Positions 1 to 8,463 of a DNA stretch of 64,000 bases are shown here, in pieces. A program made the position numbers and the translations under genes. This DNA is from FEN-1219 sp963728995 (lineage in GTDB: Bacteria > Pseudomonadota > Gammaproteobacteria > Steroidobacterales > Rariloculaceae). Below the pieces are notes generated by a model. That model ran no database searches. It was not told the DNA's origin and worked only from the letters and a program-made list of their open reading frames with translations. The stretch lies in contig CAVSMD010000003.1 of assembly GCA_963728995.1 (NCBI GenBank), forward strand, positions 310,001 through 374,000. Direction: 5' to 3'. Position 1 is the stretch's first letter. Each line of letters starts with the position of its first letter.

Positions 1-522
1 GACCTCGACCCATTCCGGAAATCCGACCTGACCGGCAATCGACAGCGCCGCCTTGATCCGCAGCTGGTCCTTGGCGCGATCGCGAACCGCGATCTTGTCG
101 CCAGCCTTCAGCTGATAGGACGGGATGTTGACGATCTGCTCGTTGACCTTGATGCCGCGGTGGCTCACCAGCTGGCGCGCTTCCGCGCGCGTGGACGCAA
201 AACCCATGCGATAGACGACGTTGTCGAGCCGCGCTTCGAGCATCCGCAGCAGGTTCTCGCCGGTCGAGCCTTTGACCTTCGACGCCTTCTTGTAATAGTT
301 GCGGAATTGCCGCTCGAGCACGCCGTACATGCGGCGCAGCTTCTGCTTCTCGCGCAGCTGCACGCCGTAGTCGGACAGGCGCTGCCGACGCTGCGTCGCC
401 GCGCCGCCGGGGGGTACTTCGAGCTTGCATTTCGACTCGAGCGGCTTCAGCCCGCTCTTCAGAAACAGGTCGGTGCCCTCGCGACGGGCAAGCTTGCAAG
501 TTGGACCTCTGTATCTCGCCAT
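1..522 (-). CDS. rpsD: 30S ribosomal protein S4 (partial, C-terminus off left edge)
   Basis: S4 is a primary 16S rRNA-binding protein that starts small-subunit assembly; in E. coli it also represses alpha-operon translation. The protein begins MARYRGPTCKLAR and 174 codons are visible, so about 30 residues of the usual ~206 are missing beyond the window. The S4 RNA-binding fold is recognisable from DNVVYRMGFAS followed by LVSHRGIKVN. It lies 12 bp downstream of rpsK as the third gene of the alpha operon; rpoA and rplQ would be expected next, outside the window. Confidence 0.97.
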   Translation of the reverse strand, partial: MARYRGPTCKLARREGTDLFLKSGLKPLESKCKLEVPPGGAATQRRQRLSDYGVQLREKQKLRRMYGVLERQFRNYYKKASKVKGSTGENLLRMLEARLDNVVYRMGFASTRAEARQLVSHRGIKVNEQIVNIPSYQLKAGDKIAVRDRAKDQLRIKAALSIAGQVGFPEWVEV

Positions 523-534
523 GTTGTGTTCCGC

Positions 535-933
535 TTAGACGCGCCGCTTCTTCGGCGGACGGCAGCCGTTGTGAGGAATGGGAGTGACGTCTTCGATCTG
601 CGTGATCCTGAAACCGACCGCGTTCAGCGCGCGCACCGCCGACTCGCGACCCGGCCCCGGACCTTTGACGCGCACCTCGAGATTCTTCACGCCATACTCC
701 TTCGCGGTCGTGCCCGCCTTCTCCGCAGCCACCTGCGCCGCGAACGGCGTGCTCTTGCGCGAGCCCTTGAAGCCGCAATTGCCTGCCGTGGCCCAAGCGA
801 GCGTGTTGCCCTGCCGATCCGTGATGCTGATGATCGTGTTGTTGAACGACGCGTGCACGTGCGCCACTGCGTCGAGGATCTGCCGCTTCGCTTTCTTGCG
901 TGCCTTGGGAACGACTGGCGGTGTTGCTGCCAT
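535..933 (-). CDS. rpsK: 30S ribosomal protein S11
   Basis: S11 sits on the platform of the small subunit near the mRNA exit and helps shape the E site. The 132-residue protein is of normal length. The family signature HASFNNTIISITDRQGN follows a basic N-terminus, and the C-terminus ends in the usual Arg/Lys tail (PPKKRRV). It lies 12 bp after rpsM and 12 bp before rpsD, so it is co-transcribed in the alpha operon. Confidence 0.98.
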   Translation of the reverse strand: MAATPPVVPKARKKAKRQILDAVAHVHASFNNTIISITDRQGNTLAWATAGNCGFKGSRKSTPFAAQVAAEKAGTTAKEYGVKNLEVRVKGPGPGRESAVRALNAVGFRITQIEDVTPIPHNGCRPPKKRRV

Positions 934-945
934 GCTGACTCCTGC

Positions 946-1302
946 TTACTTCTTCACGCCGCGCCGCGGACCCTTGCGCGTTCGCGCGTTGGTCCGGGTA
1001 CGCTGGCCCCTGAGCGGCAAGCCGCGCCGATGACGAATGCCGCGGTAGCAACCGAGGTCCATGAGGCGCTTGATGTTCATCGCCACCTCGCGGCGCAGGT
1101 CGCCCTCGACCGGGAATTTCGCGATCACCTCGCGCAACCGCGTGACCTCGGCCTCCGTGAGATCCTTGACCTGCGTGGTCGGATTGATGTCCGCCGCCTT
1201 GCACGTCAGGAGCGCACGACTGCGGCCGATGCCGAAGATATGCGTCAGCGCAATCCCAACGTGCTTGTTGGTGGGAATGTTGATGCCGGCTATACGTGCC
1301 AT
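946..1302 (-). CDS. rpsM: 30S ribosomal protein S13
   Basis: S13 lies in the head of the 30S subunit, contacts P-site tRNA through its basic tail, and forms bridges to the 50S. The 118-residue protein has the canonical start MARIAGINIP and the tail GQRTRTNARTRKGPRRG. It is the first gene of the alpha operon, only 12 bp after rpmJ. No separate promoter is evident in that gap, so transcription probably continues from the spc operon. Confidence 0.98.
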   Translation of the reverse strand: MARIAGINIPTNKHVGIALTHIFGIGRSRALLTCKAADINPTTQVKDLTEAEVTRLREVIAKFPVEGDLRREVAMNIKRLMDLGCYRGIRHRRGLPLRGQRTRTNARTRKGPRRGVKK

Positions 1303-1314
1303 TGCGTTCTAACC

Positions 1315-1428
1315 TCAGCCCTGCCGCTGCTTGTGCCGCGGATCCTCGCAGATCACGCGCACCACGCCGCCGCGGCGGACGATCTTGCACTTCCTACAGA
1401 TCTTGCGAACCGATGTTCTGACTTTCAT
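1315..1428 (-). CDS. rpmJ: 50S ribosomal protein L36 (zinc-ribbon form)
   Basis: This 37-residue protein is the smallest ribosomal protein and stabilises 23S rRNA near the L7/L12 stalk base. Read directly from the minus strand it starts MKVRTSVRKICRKCKIVRR. Cys11, Cys14, Cys27 and His32 form the zinc ribbon of the C+ type, so this is the zinc-dependent paralogue. It lies 16 bp after secY and 12 bp before rpsM, its normal position at the end of spc. Confidence 0.96.
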   Translation of the reverse strand: MKVRTSVRKICRKCKIVRRGGVVRVICEDPRHKQRQG

Positions 1429-1444
1429 GCTTTAGCTCCGCCGC

Positions 1445-2782
1445 CTAGGAGTCGCTTCGACCATACCCACGCAGGTTGGCCTTCTTCAGAAGCCCCTCGT
1501 ACTGGTGAGTCATCATGTGGGCCTGCAGCTGCGCCATGAAGTCCATCGTGACGACCACGAGGATCAGCACGGACGTGCCGCCGAAATAGAACGGCACGGA
1601 GAACTCCAGGATCATGAGCTCCGGCAACAGGCACACGGCCGTGACGTACAGCGCACCCCAGAACGTGAGGCGCGTGAGCACCTTGTCGATGTACTCCGCC
1701 GTCTGCTGGCCGGGCCGGATGCCCGGAATGAACGCGCCCGAGCGCCGCAGGTTGTCCGCCGTCTCGCGCGAGTTGAACACGAGCGCCGTGTAGAAGAAGC
1801 AGAAGAACATGATCAGCGACGCGTACAGCAGGATGTACACGGGCTGACCGGGCGAGAGGCTCGCCGCCAGGCGCTGCAGCCACGAGACGGCCTGGCTCGT
1901 GCCGAACCAGCTCGCAATCGTGGCGGGGAACAGGATCAGGCTGGAGGCGAAGATCGGCGGAATCACGCCCGACATGTTGATCTTGAACGGCAGGTGGCTC
2001 GTCTGCCCGGCGTACATGCGCCGACCCTGCTGGCGCTTCGCATAGTTCACCGCGATCCGCCGCTGGGCGCGCTCCATGAACACGACGAAGCCGACGACGC
2101 CGAGCACGACGAAGCCGAGCAGGAACGGCATGGCCTGGTTCATGCCCCCCGTGTTCACGAGCTCGAGCGTGCCGCCGATCGCATTCGGTACCGACGAGAG
2201 AATGCTCGACAAAATCAGCATCGAGATACCGTTACCGACGCCGCGCTCGGTGATCTGCTCGCCGAGCCACATCAGGAACATCGTGCCCGTCACGAGCGTG
2301 ACCGCCGCCGTCATGACGAACGCCGGGCCGGGATTCAGCACCACGCCCTGAGTTTGCAGCGCGCTCGCCGCGGCGACCGACTGGAAGGCCGACAGCAGGA
2401 CCGTGCCATAGCGCGTGTACTGCGTGATCTTGCGGCGGCCGGACTCGCCCTCTTTCCGCAGCTGACCGAGCGCCGGAACGATGTGCGTGCCCATCTGCAG
2501 AATGATCGAGGCCGAGATGTACGGCATGATGCCGAGCGCGAAGATCGACCAGCGCCGCAGCGCGCCGCCCGAGAACATGTTGAACATGCTCAGGATCGTG
2601 CCCTGCTGCTGCTCGAAGAACCGCTGCAGCGCAACCGGATCGATGCCGGGCACGGGAATGTAGGTGCCGATCCGATAGACAATCAACGCGCCGATCAAAA
2701 ACAGCAGGCGCTGGCGAAGATCGGCGGAACGCGTCGCGTCGCCGAGCAGGGTGGCCGGATTGACTGTACCCGCCTTCGCCAT
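1445..2782 (-). CDS. secY: Preprotein translocase subunit SecY
   Basis: SecY is the channel-forming subunit of the SecYEG translocon in the inner membrane; it moves unfolded proteins to the periplasm and inserts membrane proteins. The 445-residue protein is typical in length and has about ten hydrophobic helices. Visible landmarks are the plug and early pore region (VYRIGTYIPVPGID), GEQITERGVGNGISMLI, and the cytosolic loop GIRPGQQTAEYIDKVLTRLT. Its partner secE is in this window at 28010-28390. It lies 7 bp after rplO in the spc operon. Confidence 0.98.
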   Translation of the reverse strand: MAKAGTVNPATLLGDATRSADLRQRLLFLIGALIVYRIGTYIPVPGIDPVALQRFFEQQQGTILSMFNMFSGGALRRWSIFALGIMPYISASIILQMGTHIVPALGQLRKEGESGRRKITQYTRYGTVLLSAFQSVAAASALQTQGVVLNPGPAFVMTAAVTLVTGTMFLMWLGEQITERGVGNGISMLILSSILSSVPNAIGGTLELVNTGGMNQAMPFLLGFVVLGVVGFVVFMERAQRRIAVNYAKRQQGRRMYAGQTSHLPFKINMSGVIPPIFASSLILFPATIASWFGTSQAVSWLQRLAASLSPGQPVYILLYASLIMFFCFFYTALVFNSRETADNLRRSGAFIPGIRPGQQTAEYIDKVLTRLTFWGALYVTAVCLLPELMILEFSVPFYFGGTSVLILVVVTMDFMAQLQAHMMTHQYEGLLKKANLRGYGRSDS

Positions 2783-2789
2783 GATGACC

Positions 2790-3230
2790 TTACTCCACTA
2801 CCTTGCCGCCGGCGGCCTCGATGATCTTGCGCGCACCCGCTGTGACCTTCACGCCGGGGCCACCGACGGTGACCGCCTGCTCGAGCTTGCCCGAAGCGAT
2901 GACCTTCGCGACCTCGGCGCTCTTCGGCACGACATGCGCGGCCTTCAGCGCGGCAAGATCCGCCGTCTTACCGGCGAACCGCGCGAGCTCGTGCACACGA
3001 ACCTCGGCGCAGCGATCACGCGAATGCGACACGAAGCCGACCTTCGGCAGCCGCCGCTGGAGCGGCATCTGGCCGCCCTCGAAACCCAGCTTGTGGTAGC
3101 CGCCCGCTCGTGCGCGCTGTCCTTTGACACCGCGGCCGCCCGTCTTGCCGAGCCCGGAGCCCATGCCGCGACCACGACGCTTGTGATCGCGCTTGCTGCC
3201 GTCGGCGGGTTGCAAATCGTTCAAGCGCAT
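2790..3230 (-). CDS. rplO: 50S ribosomal protein L15
   Basis: L15 is a late-assembling 50S protein that binds 23S rRNA with an extended Gly/Arg-rich N-terminus. That region is visible as KRRGRGMGSGLGKTGGRGVKG, followed by the globular domain containing FEGGQMPLQRRLPKVGF. The length of 146 residues matches the family. It is separated by one base from rpmD and 7 bp from secY. Confidence 0.97.
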   Translation of the reverse strand: MRLNDLQPADGSKRDHKRRGRGMGSGLGKTGGRGVKGQRARAGGYHKLGFEGGQMPLQRRLPKVGFVSHSRDRCAEVRVHELARFAGKTADLAALKAAHVVPKSAEVAKVIASGKLEQAVTVGGPGVKVTAGARKIIEAAGGKVVE

Positions 3231-3231
3231 C

Positions 3232-3423
3232 TCAAGCCTCCTCGACGCGCAGCATGTAACGGATCTTGTCGATCATGCCGCGATTCTCCGGCGTGTCTTC
3301 GACGACCACGCTCTGGTGCCGGCGCCGCAAACCGAGCCCGCCGGCGCACTGCGCGTGCCCCGGCGTGCGACCGAATCTGCTCCGCTGCAGCGTGAGCCGA
3401 ATCTTCTTGCTACCTTTCGCCAC
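3232..3423 (-). CDS. rpmD: 50S ribosomal protein L30
   Basis: L30 is a small surface protein of the 50S subunit. The 63-residue product carries the family pattern KIRLTLQRSRFGRTPGH, then LGLRRRHQSVVVEDTP, and ends in MIDKIRYMLRVEE. It is found in its usual place between rpsE (9 bp upstream) and rplO (1 bp downstream). Confidence 0.96.
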   Translation of the reverse strand: MAKGSKKIRLTLQRSRFGRTPGHAQCAGGLGLRRRHQSVVVEDTPENRGMIDKIRYMLRVEEA

Positions 3424-3432
3424 GCGTCATCC

Positions 3433-3921
3433 TCAGGCAAAAATTTCGTCGACCGTCTTGCCGCGCTTTGCGGCGATCTGCGCCGGCGAGCGCATCTTGC
3501 CGAGCGCATTCATGGTGGCCCGCACGACGTTGATCGGGTTGCGCGAGCCGTAGCTCTTGGCGAGCACGTTGCGCACACCGGCACATTCGAGCACCGCGCG
3601 CATCGCGCCGCCGGCGATGACGCCCGTGCCGTCCGAGGCGGGCTGCATGAACACTCGCGTCGCACCGTGGCTGCCGTGCAGCTCGTATTGCAGCGTGTCC
3701 TTCTTCAGGCTCACGGTCGTCAAGTTCTTGCGTGCCGCCTGCATGGCCTTCTGGATCGCAAGCGGCAGCTCGCGCGCCTTGCCGTAGCCGTAGCCGACGC
3801 GGCCATTGCCGTCGCCCACCACCGTCAGCGCCGTGAAACCGAATTGCCGGCCGCCTTTGACGACCTTGGCAACGCGGTTCACCGCGACCAACTTTTCTTG
3901 AAACTCATCAGCGTTTGCCAT
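3433..3921 (-). CDS. rpsE: 30S ribosomal protein S5
   Basis: S5 forms part of the mRNA entry channel and influences decoding fidelity; its N-terminal loop is the site of spectinomycin-resistance changes in E. coli. The 162-residue protein shows VNRVAKVVKGGRQFGFTAL with the unaltered loop, then GDGNGRVGYGYGKA and SYGSRNPINVVRAT. It is encoded 42 bp after rplR and 9 bp before rpmD. Confidence 0.98.
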   Translation of the reverse strand: MANADEFQEKLVAVNRVAKVVKGGRQFGFTALTVVGDGNGRVGYGYGKARELPLAIQKAMQAARKNLTTVSLKKDTLQYELHGSHGATRVFMQPASDGTGVIAGGAMRAVLECAGVRNVLAKSYGSRNPINVVRATMNALGKMRSPAQIAAKRGKTVDEIFA

Positions 3922-3963
3922 CGTTGTCAGCTCGATTTGGACCAGCTCATCGCGCCAGCCGTG

Positions 3964-4323
3964 TTAGAACTTCAATCCCGCCTCGCGAGCGGCATCGGCC
4001 AGCGCCTTCACGCGCCCGTGGTACTTGAAGCCGGAGCGGTCGAAGGCCACCGTCTCGACGCCGGCTTGCTTCGCGCGCGTGGCGATCTCCTTGCCGACGA
4101 CCGCGGCAGCGGCGACGTTGCCCGTGCTCTTGAGCGTCTCGCGCAGCTCCTTCGTGAGCGTCGAGGCACTCGCGACGACGCGATTGCCCTCGGGCGCGAT
4201 GATCTGCGCGTAGATGTGCTGCGGTGTGCGGTGCACGCACAACCGGTGAACGCCAAGCAGCGAAATCCGCACTCGGGTGCGGCGTGCACGGCGCTGTCGC
4301 TTCGCCTTTTTGTCGATCGCCAT
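3964..4323 (-). CDS. rplR: 50S ribosomal protein L18
   Basis: L18 binds 5S rRNA together with L5 and L25 to form the central protuberance. The 119-residue protein has a strongly basic N-terminus (KKAKRQRRARRTRVR) and the C-terminal family signature FDRSGFKYHGRVKALADAAR. It starts 5 bp after rplF. Confidence 0.97.
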   Translation of the reverse strand: MAIDKKAKRQRRARRTRVRISLLGVHRLCVHRTPQHIYAQIIAPEGNRVVASASTLTKELRETLKSTGNVAAAAVVGKEIATRAKQAGVETVAFDRSGFKYHGRVKALADAAREAGLKF

Positions 4324-4328
4324 AACTG

Positions 4329-4862
4329 CTACTTCTTCTTCGCTTCTTTGAGCTCGATACGCTCGTCCGTGTAGCGGACGCCCTTGCCCTTGTAGGGCTC
4401 CGGCGGCCGATACCCGCGAATCTCCGCCGCCACCTGCCCGACCTGTTGCCGATCCATGCCTTTGACGAGGATCTCCGACTGACTGGGCGTCTCGATCGTG
4501 ATGCCCTTCGGGATCGGATATTCGACCGGATGCGAGAAGCCGAGCGTCAGGTTCAGCTTCTGGCCCTGGACGGCAGCGCGATAACCGACGCCCACGAGCT
4601 CGAGCTTCTTCTGGAAGCCACTCGTGACGCCGACGACCATGTTGGCGAGATGCGCGCGCGTGGTGCCCGCCATGACGTTGGCAAACCGGCTGCGGGAGCG
4701 CGGCGCGACCTTCATGCGAGCGCCGTCGACGGTGACCTCGACCTCCGAGTTCATGGTCAGCGTCAAGGTGCCTTTCTTGCCCTTGATCGTGATGGACTGG
4801 CCCTTGATCTCGGCGGACAGATCCTTGCCGAGCTCGACGGGTTGTTTGGCTACTCTCGACAT
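4329..4862 (-). CDS. rplF: 50S ribosomal protein L6
   Basis: L6 is a two-domain protein near the GTPase-associated centre of the 50S subunit. Both repeats of the L6 fold are visible: SITIKGKKGTLTLTMN early in the protein, and KGITIETPSQSEILVKGMDR with IRGYRPPEPYKGKGVRYTDE in the second half. The length is 177 residues, as in E. coli. It lies in spc between rpsH and rplR. Confidence 0.98.
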   Translation of the reverse strand: MSRVAKQPVELGKDLSAEIKGQSITIKGKKGTLTLTMNSEVEVTVDGARMKVAPRSRSRFANVMAGTTRAHLANMVVGVTSGFQKKLELVGVGYRAAVQGQKLNLTLGFSHPVEYPIPKGITIETPSQSEILVKGMDRQQVGQVAAEIRGYRPPEPYKGKGVRYTDERIELKEAKKK

Positions 4863-4890
4863 CGCTATGACTCGGTGAATTCGTAATGGA

Positions 4891-5286
4891 TCAAAGCACG
4901 ATGCACAGAACTTCGCCGCCGTGACCTTGCGCCTTCGCCTGGCGGTTCGTCATGACGCCCTTTGATGTGGACACGATCGCCACGCCGAGGCCGCCCTGCA
5001 CGACCGGCAGCTGGTCCGCGGGCTTGAACACCCGCAGCCCGGGCCGGCTCACACGCTCGATACGCTCGATGACGGGCCGGTCCTGGTAGTACTTGAGCGT
5101 AAGCGTCAGCACGTCCTTGCCTTCAACGTTCTCGGTGACGACGCCGCCGAGATAGCCTTCCTGCTCGAGCACCTTGGCGACCGCCAGCTTCTGCTTGGAC
5201 GCCGGCAACGTGACGGCCGGCTTGTGCGCGACCTGCGCATTGCGGATCCGCGTCAGCATATCGGCAATCGGGTCGGTCATACTCAT
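4891..5286 (-). CDS. rpsH: 30S ribosomal protein S8
   Basis: S8 binds the central domain of 16S rRNA and in E. coli represses translation of the spc operon by binding an rRNA-like site near rplE. The 131-residue protein starts MSMTDPIADMLTRIRNA and ends with the family signature STSKGVMTNRQAKAQGHGGE. The second Met (at 5280) is an equally plausible start. It lies 10 bp after rpsN. Confidence 0.97.
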   Translation of the reverse strand: MSMTDPIADMLTRIRNAQVAHKPAVTLPASKQKLAVAKVLEQEGYLGGVVTENVEGKDVLTLTLKYYQDRPVIERIERVSRPGLRVFKPADQLPVVQGGLGVAIVSTSKGVMTNRQAKAQGHGGEVLCIVL

Positions 5287-5296
5287 AGCGGTACCC

Positions 5297-5602
5297 TCAC
5301 CAGCTCGCCTTCGTGAGGCCGGGGATCTCGCCGCGCATCATCGTTTCGCGCAGCTTCGTGCGCGAGAGCCCGAACTTGCGGTAGTAGCCATGCGGACGGC
5401 CGGTCAGGGCACAGCGGTTGCGCAGCCGGACCGGGCTCGCATCGCGCGGCAAATTCTGCAGCTTCTTCTGCGCATCCGCGCGCGCCTCCTCGGAGGTCTT
5501 CGGGCTGCGGATCAGCTCCTTGAGCTCGACCCGCTTCGCGGCATACCGCTTCACCGCGGCTTGGCGATGGCGCTGACGCATCACCATGGATTTCTTGGCC
5601 AT
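5297..5602 (-). CDS. rpsN: 30S ribosomal protein S14 (zinc-free form)
   Basis: S14 is a late-binding protein of the 30S head. At 101 residues, with the C-terminal RNRCALTGRPHGYYRKFGLS block and no paired CxxC motifs, it is the long zinc-independent type found in most Proteobacteria. The start codon overlaps the rplE stop by one base, suggesting translational coupling. Confidence 0.97.
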   Translation of the reverse strand: MAKKSMVMRQRHRQAAVKRYAAKRVELKELIRSPKTSEEARADAQKKLQNLPRDASPVRLRNRCALTGRPHGYYRKFGLSRTKLRETMMRGEIPGLTKASW

Positions 5603-6147
5603 TATCGGTCACTCCGCAACGGAAACTTGAACGCCTCGAGCAGCGCGCGGCCGGCATCGTCGTTGCGTGCCGTCGTCGTGATGGAAATATCCATGCCGCG
5701 AATCGCATCGACCTGATCGAAATTGATCTCCGGGAAAATGATTTGCTCTTTGACGCCCATGTTGTAGTTGCCACGGCCGTCGAACGCGCGTCGGGAAACA
5801 CCGCGGAAGTCGCGAATACGCGGCATCGCGACGTTGATCAATCGGTCGAGGAACTCGTACATGCGCGTTTGGCGCAGCGTGACCTTGCAGCCGATCGCGA
5901 CACCGTCACGAACCTTGAAGCTCGCGACCGAGACGCGAGCCTTGCACTGCACCGGCCTCTGGCCGCTGATCTTCGCAAGGTCGGTCATCGCGTTCTCGAG
6001 CACTTTGCGATCCGCCAACGCTTCGCCGACCCCCATGTTGATGGTGATCTTGACGATCCGCGGCACGGCCATCGGATTCTTCACGTCAAGCCGCTTCATC
6101 AGCTGCGGCACGACTTCCTTGCGGTAGTACTCTTGCAACCTAGCCAT
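5602..6147 (-). CDS. rplE: 50S ribosomal protein L5
   Basis: L5 binds 5S rRNA and contacts P-site tRNA in the central protuberance. I place the start at the ATG ending at 6147 (MARLQEYYRKEVVPQL) rather than an upstream in-frame Met. This gives 181 residues, the normal family length, and a one-base gap to rplX. Landmarks are KITINMGVGEAL, RVSVASFKVRDG and IFPEINFDQVDAIRGMDIS. Confidence 0.97.
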   Translation of the reverse strand: MARLQEYYRKEVVPQLMKRLDVKNPMAVPRIVKITINMGVGEALADRKVLENAMTDLAKISGQRPVQCKARVSVASFKVRDGVAIGCKVTLRQTRMYEFLDRLINVAMPRIRDFRGVSRRAFDGRGNYNMGVKEQIIFPEINFDQVDAIRGMDISITTTARNDDAGRALLEAFKFPLRSDR

Positions 6148-6148
6148 A

Positions 6149-6466
6149 TCAGGTGTCCATGACTTCGCCGTTCGACTTGAAGAACCGCACCTTGCGGCCA
6201 TCGGCCAAACGACGGAAACCCACGCGATCGCCCTTCTGCGTGGTGGGGTTGAACAGCATCACGTTAGACGCGTCGATCGCCTTCTCGCGCTCGACGATGC
6301 CGCCCGGAACACCGGCATTCGGATTCGGCCGCTGGTGCTTGCGCGCAACATTCAGGTTTTCGACCACGACGCTGCCGTCGGTCTGCACGCGCAGCACGTT
6401 GCCGCGCCGGCCCTTGTCTTTGCCGGCGATCACGATGACTTCATCGCCCTTCTTTATCCGGTGCAT
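6149..6466 (-). CDS. rplX: 50S ribosomal protein L24
   Basis: L24 is an assembly-initiator protein of the 50S subunit located near the peptide exit tunnel. The 105-residue protein has the KOW motif at its N-terminus (KKGDEVIVIAGKDKGRRGNV), followed by NLNVARKHQRPNP. It lies between rplN (11 bp) and rplE (1 bp). Confidence 0.97.
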   Translation of the reverse strand: MHRIKKGDEVIVIAGKDKGRRGNVLRVQTDGSVVVENLNVARKHQRPNPNAGVPGGIVEREKAIDASNVMLFNPTTQKGDRVGFRRLADGRKVRFFKSNGEVMDT

Positions 6467-6477
6467 GGTCGTCGTTC

Positions 6478-6846
6478 CTAGAGCACTTCCGGAGCCAGCG
6501 AGATGATCTTCATGAACTGCGTGGTACGCAGCTCGCGGGTCACCGGGCCGAAAATACGCGTGCCGATCGGCTCGAGCTTGTTCGTCAGCAATACGGCGGC
6601 GTTGCCATCGAAACGGATCAGCGAGCCATCGGGCCGACGCAGTCCGCTACGGGTGCGCACGACGACGGCGTGGTACACCTCGCCCTTCTTCACGCGGCCG
6701 CGCGGAATCGCGTCCTTGATCGTCACCTTGATGATGTCGCCGATACGCGCATAGCGGCGCCTCGAGCCGCCGAATACGCGGATGCACATCAGCCTGCGCG
6801 CGCCGCTGTTGTCGGCGGCATTCAGCATTGTCTGTGTTTGAATCAT
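6478..6846 (-). CDS. rplN: 50S ribosomal protein L14
   Basis: L14 lies at the subunit interface, contributes to bridges with 16S rRNA, and is the binding site of the silencing factor RsfS. The 122-residue protein starts MIQTQTMLNAADNSGARRLM and contains GDIIKVTIKDAIPRG and the C-terminal FGPVTRELR block. It opens the classical spc gene order, 9 bp after rpsQ. Confidence 0.98.
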   Translation of the reverse strand: MIQTQTMLNAADNSGARRLMCIRVFGGSRRRYARIGDIIKVTIKDAIPRGRVKKGEVYHAVVVRTRSGLRRPDGSLIRFDGNAAVLLTNKLEPIGTRIFGPVTRELRTTQFMKIISLAPEVL

Positions 6847-6855
6847 CGGCGCCCC

Positions 6856-7143
6856 TTACGCTCCGGTCCCCGTGGGCGCACGCGAGAGCACCTCCACGAC
6901 GCGCCACGATTTGTTCTTGCTGATCGGCCGGCATTCCACGATCGCGACGGTGTCTCCCTCGCGGCACGTACCTTCGGCATCGTGCGCCATGACCTTGGTG
7001 GTCCGGCGGACGAACTTGCCGTACACCGGATGCTTGACCAGGCGCTCGACGGAGACCGTGACGCTTTTCTGCATCTTGTTGCTGACGACGCGGCCGATCG
7101 TGCGACGGCCGGCAGCTTTCTCGTTGTCTTGGGTTCCGCTCAT
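6856..7143 (-). CDS. rpsQ: 30S ribosomal protein S17
   Basis: S17 is a primary 16S rRNA-binding protein with an OB fold. The 95-residue protein is slightly longer than E. coli S17 (84) because of a polar N-terminal stretch and a short Ala/Thr/Gly tail. The core is clear: GRVVSNKMQKSVTVSVERLV, KHPVYGKFVRRTTKVMAHD and ECRPISKNKSWRVVEVL. It is the last gene of the S10 operon. Confidence 0.97.
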   Translation of the reverse strand: MSGTQDNEKAAGRRTIGRVVSNKMQKSVTVSVERLVKHPVYGKFVRRTTKVMAHDAEGTCREGDTVAIVECRPISKNKSWRVVEVLSRAPTGTGA

Positions 7144-7155
7144 AGGTCCATTCCG

Positions 7156-7347
7156 TTACTTTTTCGCGCGCTCGTGCTGCACGGTTTTCAAACGCGCAAT
7201 CGACTTGCGCACCTTGCCGTGCTGATCCGGCTTCGCGGCCTGGCCCGTGGCGGCTTGCATTCGCAGGTTGAACTGCTCGCGACGGAGCTTCAGCAACTCC
7301 TCGCTGAGCTGCTCGTCGGACAAGGCGCGGACGTCTTTGGTCTTCAT
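7156..7347 (-). CDS. rpmC: 50S ribosomal protein L29
   Basis: L29 is a small helical-hairpin protein at the exit tunnel, next to L23 and part of the docking site for trigger factor and SRP. The 63 residues include the signature LRREQFNLRMQAATGQ. Its start overlaps the rplP stop by one base. Confidence 0.96.
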   Translation of the reverse strand: MKTKDVRALSDEQLSEELLKLRREQFNLRMQAATGQAAKPDQHGKVRKSIARLKTVQHERAKK

Positions 7348-7760
7348 CAGCCTGCGTGCCGTTCTACGAAAGTGGTGCTCAGAGGGAGCTTCGCGGCGGC
7401 GAGCGCGAACGCCTCGCGGGCGACCTCCTCGGTCACCCCGGCGATCTCGTACAGCAACTTGCCGGGCCGAATCTGCGCCACCCAGAACTCGACGTTGCCC
7501 TTGCCCTTGCCCTGGCGCACCTCGAGCGGCTTCTTGGTGATCGGCTTGTCCGGGAAAACACGAATCCAGACCTTGCCGCCGCGCTTCACGTAGCGCGTCA
7601 TCGCGCGACGCGCCGCCTCGATCTGCCGCGACGTCAACTGACCGCGATCGAGCGACTTGAGCCCATAGTCGCCGAACGCAACGCTGTTGCCGCGCTGGGC
7701 GAGCCCGCGGTTGCGTCCTTTGAATTGCTTTCTGAATTTGGTGCGTTTCGGTTGCAGCAT
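7347..7760 (-). CDS. rplP: 50S ribosomal protein L16
   Basis: L16 binds near the A site and helps position tRNA and organise the peptidyl-transferase region. The 137-residue protein begins MLQPKRTKFRKQFKGRNRG and includes RQIEAARRAMTRYVKRGGKV and KPLEVRQGKGKGNVEFWVA. This includes the conserved arginine region hydroxylated by RoxA in E. coli. It lies 4 bp after rpsC. Confidence 0.98.
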   Translation of the reverse strand: MLQPKRTKFRKQFKGRNRGLAQRGNSVAFGDYGLKSLDRGQLTSRQIEAARRAMTRYVKRGGKVWIRVFPDKPITKKPLEVRQGKGKGNVEFWVAQIRPGKLLYEIAGVTEEVAREAFALAAAKLPLSTTFVERHAG

Positions 7761-7764
7761 GATC

Positions 7765-8460
7765 TTATGCCTGTGGCGCTTGCGGTCGCGGCGTCTCCGC
7801 CGATTCCGCCGCAGCTTCCGCGCTGTCGCGCACTTCGCCGCGGAACACCCAAACCTTCACGCCGATGACGCCGTAGGTGGTACGCGCCTCGGCAAGCCCG
7901 TAATCGATGTCGGCACGGAACGTGTGCAGAGGCACCCGCCCCTCGCGATACCACTCCGACCGCGCAATCTCGGCGCCGTTCAGCCGGCCGGACACGCGAA
8001 CCTTGATGCCTTCGGCGCCGATCCGCATGGTGTTCGTGACGGCACGGCGCATCGCCCGGCGGAACTGCACGCGCCGCTCGAGCTGCTGTGCGATGCCCTC
8101 GGCCACGAGCAACGCATCGAGCTCCGGCTTGCGGATTTCCGCGATGTTCAGCCGCACGTCTTGCAGCGGCATACCGAGCAGCTTTGCGACTTCCGTGCGG
8201 AGCTTCTCGATGTCCTCGCCCTTCTTGCCGATCACGACGCCTGGCCGAGCCGTATGAATCGTGATGTTCGCCTTCTTGGCCTGGCGCTCGATATGGATGC
8301 GACTGATCGAAGCGTCCTTGAGCCGCGCGCGCAGGAACTCCCGAACGCGGTGATCTTGCTCGACGTAGCCGGGGAACATCTGCGAGTTTGCAAACCACCG
8401 CGACGACCACTCTTTGGTGATGCCGAGGCGGATGCCGATCGGATTGACCTTTTGACCCAT
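7765..8460 (-). CDS. rpsC: 30S ribosomal protein S3
   Basis: S3 lines the mRNA entry tunnel and, with S4 and S5, has helicase activity. The 231-residue protein starts MGQKVNPIGIRLGITKEWSS. The KH domain is marked by RPGVVIGKKGEDIEKL, and the C-terminal domain by RRAVTNTMRIGAEGIKVRVS. The tail ends in an Ala/Glu/Pro-rich stretch. It lies 3 bp after rplV. Confidence 0.98.
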   Translation of the reverse strand: MGQKVNPIGIRLGITKEWSSRWFANSQMFPGYVEQDHRVREFLRARLKDASISRIHIERQAKKANITIHTARPGVVIGKKGEDIEKLRTEVAKLLGMPLQDVRLNIAEIRKPELDALLVAEGIAQQLERRVQFRRAMRRAVTNTMRIGAEGIKVRVSGRLNGAEIARSEWYREGRVPLHTFRADIDYGLAEARTTYGVIGVKVWVFRGEVRDSAEAAAESAETPRPQAPQA

Positions 8461-8463
8461 ACG